Positions 60,496 to 64,000 of a DNA stretch of 64,000 nucleotides are shown piece by piece; the first letter of the stretch is position 1, and each line of letters opens with the position of its first letter. The DNA is from Sedimentisphaerales bacterium (GTDB lineage Bacteria > Planctomycetota > Phycisphaerae > Sedimentisphaerales > Anaerobacaceae): positions 35,040 to 99,039 of the forward strand of contig JARYLO010000001.1 of assembly GCA_029907605.1 (NCBI GenBank). The letters are read 5' to 3'. Made by a program: the position numbers and the translations under genes. The notes below the pieces were generated by a model. It ran no database searches. It was not told the origin of the DNA and saw only the letters and a list, made by a program, of their open reading frames with translations.

Positions 60496-61331
60496 ACTGC
60501 ACTTGACCTGATGACCTTGTGGATCGCCTGGCAGGCCTGGATCAGTTCCGGCAGGTCGCTGAGCCTGAGCATGCATGCTGCGTCCGACCTTGCCCTGGGA
60601 GGATCTGGGTGCACCTCCATGAATAGGCCGTCAGCACCAGCGGCAACCGCGGCCCTGGCCAGCACAGGCGTCATCTCCGGCCTGCCGCCTGAGGCGTGGC
60701 CCAGGCCGCCTGGCTGTTGGGTACTATGGGTGGCATCGAACACTACCGGACAACCAAGGGATTGCATGATCGGTATGGCAGTCATGTCGTTGACCAGCCT
60801 CTGGTAGCCGAAGAAGGTCCCCCTCTCTGTCAAGAGCACCTGGTCGTTTGCGCAAGACCGGATCTTCTCGACCACGTGGGCCATCTCCTGTGGGGAGAGG
60901 AATTGGCCCTTCTTAACATTGATAGGTAGGCCTGTCCTGGCGCATGCCACCAGCAGGTCTGTCTGCCTGCACAGAAATGCTGGTATCTGGATGCAGTCCA
61001 CCACCTTGGCCACCGGATCTGCCTGCTGTGGCAGGTGCACATCTGTCAGTACTGGTAGGCCTGTTTCCTCCTTGACCTGCATCAGTATATCCAACCCGCG
61101 TTCCAGGCCAGGGCCTCGGAAGCCCTTGAGACTGGTGCGGTTGGCCTTATCGAAGCTGGCCTTAAAGATCACACCTATGCCAACTTGCTGGGAGATCCTG
61201 GCCAAAAACCTGCCTACCCTAAGGCATAGTGCCTTGGATTCTATGACACATGGCCCAGCTATGAGGAACAGTGGTCCACCTTGCCAGACCTTGACATTGC
61301 CGATAACAATAGCCTTAGCCTTGGTGCCCAT
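60492..61331 (-). CDS. kdsA: 3-deoxy-8-phosphooctulonate (KDO8P) synthase
   Basis: A 279-residue enzyme. I take the ATG at 61331, because the long upstream extension has no family resemblance and would run under the divergent YkgJ gene. It joins arabinose 5-phosphate and phosphoenolpyruvate for lipopolysaccharide KDO. Motifs are [84 protein letters not shown] ([14 protein letters not shown]), [18 protein letters not shown] and [12 protein letters not shown]. Presence of KDO synthesis implies a Gram-negative outer membrane. No clear SD. Overlaps the radical SAM gene by four bases. Confidence 0.94.
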   Translation of the reverse strand: MGTKAKAIVIGNVKVWQGGPLFLIAGPCVIESKALCLRVGRFLARISQQVGIGVIFKASFDKANRTSLKGFRGPGLERGLDILMQVKEETGLPVLTDVHLPQQADPVAKVVDCIQIPAFLCRQTDLLVACARTGLPINVKKGQFLSPQEMAHVVEKIRSCANDQVLLTERGTFFGYQRLVNDMTAIPIMQSLGCPVVFDATHSTQQPGGLGHASGGRPEMTPVLARAAVAAGADGLFMEVHPDPPRARSDAACMLRLSDLPELIQACQAIHKVIRSSAV

Positions 61332-61422
61332 GGAATGGCAATCTAACCCAATGATCCAATTGCTGCAATGGTCTTTGTGGTTGTCTGCGGGCCCATCAGG
61401 CTGCACAATATTATTTATTAAT

Positions 61423-61962
61423 ATGGCAGACCAAGAAGGCCAATTGGATTGGGATACTGCCCTTGAGGCCCTGGCCAGACTGTATGAGCTGGTGGACCGG
61501 CAGGCAAGGGCCTTGGCCGCGGTCCACAAGGACAGGATCTGCTGCCGCAAGGGGTGCAGTAGTTGCTGTAAGGATGGGTTGACGGTCTTTGAGCTTGAGG
61601 CCATGAATATCCGACGCAACCATGCGGGTCTGCTCCAGACAGCCAAGCCGCATGAGGTGGGGATGTGTGCGTTCCTGGATGAGCAGGGGGCCTGCAGGAT
61701 ATATCCGTCCAGGCCATATGTGTGCCGGACTGAGGGGTTACCTCTTAGGTGGATAGACCAGATGCCAGATGGTAGCCCGGTGGAGATGCGGGATATCTGT
61801 CCGCTGAACGATCAGGGCCCGGCTATTGAAACGCTCGACCTAAACCTGTGCTGGACTATAGGGCCCGTGGAGGAGGCCCTGGCAGAGTTGGAGGCCCAGT
61901 GTGATGGAGGGCGGTTGAGGCGGGTGGGATTGCGGGAACTCTTTGCGGCAGGGCAGAGGTAG
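61423..61962 (+). CDS. YkgJ-type cysteine-cluster protein
   Basis: A 179-residue protein starting at the ATG at 61423, just after an AT-rich stretch that could hold its promoter. The cysteine cluster is [22 protein letters not shown], then [28 protein letters not shown], and ICPLNDQG later, with a final Cys in LNLCWTIG. This matches the YkgJ/UPF0153 zinc- or iron-chelating family, whose function is unknown, although members have been linked to flagellin lysine methylation and metal binding. A longer reading frame starting about 500 bases upstream lies inside kdsA and lacks coding character. It is divergent from kdsA. Confidence 0.82.
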   Translation: MADQEGQLDWDTALEALARLYELVDRQARALAAVHKDRICCRKGCSSCCKDGLTVFELEAMNIRRNHAGLLQTAKPHEVGMCAFLDEQGACRIYPSRPYVCRTEGLPLRWIDQMPDGSPVEMRDICPLNDQGPAIETLDLNLCWTIGPVEEALAELEAQCDGGRLRRVGLRELFAAGQR

Positions 61963-62038
61963 GTCTTGAAACCTAGACGCTCGATGGTATTATGACCGCA
62001 CATTTGGTCCAACAAGGCCTTTTTGGAAGAGTAAGGGT

Positions 62039-62182
62039 ATGGAAAACCATCGCAAGAGCTATATCAAGAGGGCGCGCACGCATGGCTTTCTGGTCCGGCA
62101 GCGGACCGCAAAAGGCCGTAAGATCCACAGCAGGAAGCGGCGGGTAGGTCGTTGCGTGAATGTCCGCAAGACCTTCAGCTAG
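62039..62182 (+). CDS. rpmH: Ribosomal protein L34 (bL34)
   Basis: A 47-residue, highly basic protein, translated directly from the sequence because it is below the usual ORF cut-off. The conserved block is K-R-A-R-T-H-G-F-L-V-R, then T-A-K-G-R-K-I-H-S-R-K-R-R-V-G-R, which matches bL34 (KRxRTHGFRxRMxTxxGRxVLxRRRxKGR). The C-terminal extension CVNVRKTFS and the altered N-terminus are typical of Planctomycetota. A purine-rich AAGAGTAAGGG precedes the ATG. Normally rnpA follows rpmH near the origin, but here rnpA is not seen within the next 270 bases, so the operon is split. Confidence 0.85.
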   Translation: MENHRKSYIKRARTHGFLVRQRTAKGRKIHSRKRRVGRCVNVRKTFS

Positions 62183-62455
62183 AAGGCCTTAGTCTTGTGA
62201 CTGATGCCAGTTGGTGGCTGTTATGCCAAAAAAGCAGCCAAATATTGCTTTTGCGCCAAGACATGGCCGCAGCCTTTCATCATCATAGACACTAGGTGCT
62301 TGCGCAGCAAAGGCTGCATCGAATCATGAGGTGTGATCTTGAGAAAGGAGGTGGGCAGGCCGATATCAGTATTGGTTTGTCAGATAGTAGCAAACCCGCA
62401 GTCGTGCTCCCAGAGTGACGCGAATACCTAGGGCCATATTTGAAGGAGAACTGCC
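62183..62455 (+). other. Gap between rpmH and exoprotein gene
   Basis: This 273-base gap shows no gene. It holds AAAGGAGGTG at 62344-62353, a perfect match to the anti-SD of 16S rRNA, but no ATG at proper distance follows; only a 26-codon GTG frame runs from 62351 to 62431. An imperfect stem (TGGCTG at about 62214 with CAGCCA at about 62234) lies after rpmH. I could not find a convincing terminator. Confidence 0.4.
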
Positions 62456-64000
62456 ATGATCCAAAGAACCATGCATATCGCCTTGATGATTGCGACCTTG
62501 ATCGCAGTAACCTGCAGCGGTGACGTGTTTGTAGACACGTTTGATGCTGCCAGGGACTATCTGACTGCCGGCACTGCCGGCAGCGGCTGGGATGGGTTCA
62601 TAGGGGCTGGTCCCCAGGAGACCGCCAGCGCGATAAATGCGTCCATAAGTAGGCCAGGCCAACTCTACCTGGAGTCTGCTGGGGCCTTTTGGGAAGGCGC
62701 ATTCAACCCTAGGGGTCCATTCTTGTACAAGGTCGTGGAGGGGGACTTTATTGCCACGGTGAGGGTCACGGACTTTCCAGGGATGCCTGGTAGTGTTTCA
62801 CAGCGTACCACACATGCAGATGCCTTCCTTATGGCCAGGCTGGCAAACCTAGAGGATGGGGGACCTGGCGAGGACTTTGTATGCGTACACTATTTCCCGA
62901 CCTGGGTGGGGAATCTACAGCGCCAGGTCGACAACGGTGTAGAGTCAGAACTCACCAGCACAGGCGATGGCTTCAACTGTGCTACGTATCTCCAACTGGA
63001 GCGGCAAGGCAATACGTTCTTCTTCAGGATAAGCTATGATGGCCAGACGTGGTCACAACTTGGCCAGCCTATCACCCGCGATGATATGGCAGGTCTACCT
63101 GTCCAGGTTGGTCTTGCCCAGTGTACATACTCGACTAACAGGGGCTATGTGGCGTTCGATGACTTCAGACTGGAAGGCCCCAACGTCAGGCCGGCAAGGA
63201 AGATGGCCGTGGGCCCCAGTCCCTCAGACAAGTCCAGTGATGTCCCGCGCGATGTGGACCTTGCCTGGAAGCCAGTAGAGGGGGCCAGTTCGAGGGACGT
63301 ATACCTTGGGACCGATCTGCAGGCAGTCAGTGAGGCCAGCCGTAGTAATCCCATGGGCGTGCTCGTCAGTCGAGGCCAGACCAGTACGACATATGATCCT
63401 GGCCTGCTTGCCTATGGCCAGCAGTATTATTGGCGGATAGATGAGGTCAATGGCGTCGATGGTACGCTCTACACAGGCCAGGTCTGGACCTTCACCGTAG
63501 AGCCCTACGGCTATCCTGTTGGGCCCGTGAACGCTACCGCCTCAAGCTCCTCCAGCACGAACACCCTTCCAACGAGGACCATCAATGGTGCGGGCCTTGA
63601 TCCTCTTGACCAACACAGCGTCTTGTTGAACGACATGTGGGTCAGCAAGAAGAACGTTACGCCTATCTGGATCCAGTACGAGTTCGACAATGTCTATAAG
63701 TTCCACCAGATGTGGGTCTGGAACTCCAACTCCCTTATGGAGCAAGATATGGGTTACGGGGCCAAGGATGTGGAGATCCTTTATTCTGAGGATGGCCAGA
63801 CATGGAATAGCCTTGGCATGTTTGAGTTTGCCCAGGCCCCTGGAGAGCCCACCTACAAGGCCAACAGTATCATCGAGCTTGGCAAGATCTCGGCCAAGTA
63901 CATCAAGTTGGACATAAAGAGCTCATGGGGAGGGCTTGTTCAGGCCAGTATAGCAGAGGTGAGGTTCTTCTCTGTCCCGTTGACAGCCAGGCAGCCTAGC
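62456..64000 (+). CDS. Secreted FN3-discoidin modular protein (partial, cut at window end)
   Basis: Open from the ATG at 62456 to the window edge, 515 codons seen. AAGGAG lies seven bases before the ATG. The N-terminus (MIQRTMHIALMIATLIAVTC) is a signal peptide. Residues ~25-240 form a concanavalin-like beta-sandwich (DTFDAARDYLTAGTAGSGWD, ... YVAFDDFRLEGPN). Residues ~245-345 are FN3-like (VYLGTDLQAVSEASR, YWRIDEVNGVDG). From ~350 there is an F5/8C discoidin module: PIWIQYEFDNVYKFHQMWVWNSNSLMEQD. It repeats the FN3-discoidin pair of the gene at 6568 almost segment for segment. Role: presumably carbohydrate or surface binding; any catalytic part would be past the window. Confidence 0.78.
   Translation, partial: MIQRTMHIALMIATLIAVTCSGDVFVDTFDAARDYLTAGTAGSGWDGFIGAGPQETASAINASISRPGQLYLESAGAFWEGAFNPRGPFLYKVVEGDFIATVRVTDFPGMPGSVSQRTTHADAFLMARLANLEDGGPGEDFVCVHYFPTWVGNLQRQVDNGVESELTSTGDGFNCATYLQLERQGNTFFFRISYDGQTWSQLGQPITRDDMAGLPVQVGLAQCTYSTNRGYVAFDDFRLEGPNVRPARKMAVGPSPSDKSSDVPRDVDLAWKPVEGASSRDVYLGTDLQAVSEASRSNPMGVLVSRGQTSTTYDPGLLAYGQQYYWRIDEVNGVDGTLYTGQVWTFTVEPYGYPVGPVNATASSSSSTNTLPTRTINGAGLDPLDQHSVLLNDMWVSKKNVTPIWIQYEFDNVYKFHQMWVWNSNSLMEQDMGYGAKDVEILYSEDGQTWNSLGMFEFAQAPGEPTYKANSIIELGKISAKYIKLDIKSSWGGLVQASIAEVRFFSVPLTARQPS

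Noticed and set aside
60919..61422. N-terminal extension of the YkgJ-type protein
   Set aside because: The extension lies on the opposite strand of kdsA, has no similarity to the family, and the ATG at 61423 gives a complete protein.
61332..61646. 105-residue N-terminal extension of kdsA
   Set aside because: It would lie under the divergent YkgJ gene and KdsA proteins are about 280 residues, which the ATG at 61331 provides.

Overview
The window looks like a Planctomycetota chromosome, most likely class Phycisphaerae (inference from gene content, no 16S present). The evidence is H-X9-DG type pseudopilin-like proteins, secreted proteins built from fibronectin-III-like and discoidin (F5/8C) modules, DUF1593/Sde182 proteins, a LacI-like/AraC regulator of the planctomycete XylR type, a large MoxR-VWA operon and a divergent ribosomal protein L34. 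Gene starts are mixed: some have strong Shine-Dalgarno (SD) sites, many have none.

Region A (1-18.2 kb) is a polysaccharide-degradation locus: the end of a GH51 arabinofuranosidase, a GH2 beta-galactosidase-like enzyme, a XylR-type regulator, two pseudopilin-like proteins, a modular discoidin protein, two DUF1593 proteins, two pectate-lyase-like proteins and a GH79-like beta-glucuronidase. Together these suggest attack on pectin or arabinogalactan side chains, releasing arabinose, galactose and uronic acids. No SusC/SusD pair and no transporter are in view.

Region B (18.3-22.9 kb) is a housekeeping plus-strand run: dapL, a folK-deoxynucleoside kinase fusion, panC, panD and lgt. A minus-strand block follows (22.8-28.8 kb): nnrD, uxaC, gnd, a LarA-family epimerase and a UxuB-like fructuronate reductase. 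The last four could carry glucuronate through fructuronate and mannonate to gluconate, with 6-phosphogluconate dehydrogenase as the exit into the pentose phosphate pathway. This fits the GH79-like enzyme upstream. No gluconate kinase is in the window.

Region C (28.8-45.4 kb) begins with a secreted protein of exactly 20 heptads (consensus xxTxCPx) behind a long leader, then DUF3616 and DUF429 genes. It continues into an eight-gene minus-strand operon, nearly all joined by 4-nt overlaps: TPR-metallopeptidase, DUF4159, MoxR ATPase, DUF58, BatA/VWA, DUF4175-like coiled-coil protein, VWA/GATase-like protein and a caspase-fold peptidase.

Region D (45.4-64 kb) holds a HAD phosphatase, acyl-CoA dehydrogenase and EtfAB; a CBS-GAF-GGDEF-HD-GYP protein with an orphan histidine kinase; thpR, a PfkB kinase and gltX; cimA, a Xer recombinase, a radical SAM protein coupled to kdsA, a YkgJ-type protein, rpmH (too short for most ORF callers), and the start of a second discoidin-module exoprotein cut by the window end.

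Two genes appear to start at non-canonical ATT and ATC codons, each behind a strong SD site and followed by a signal peptide. I saw no tRNA, rRNA, CRISPR array, insertion sequence or prophage.
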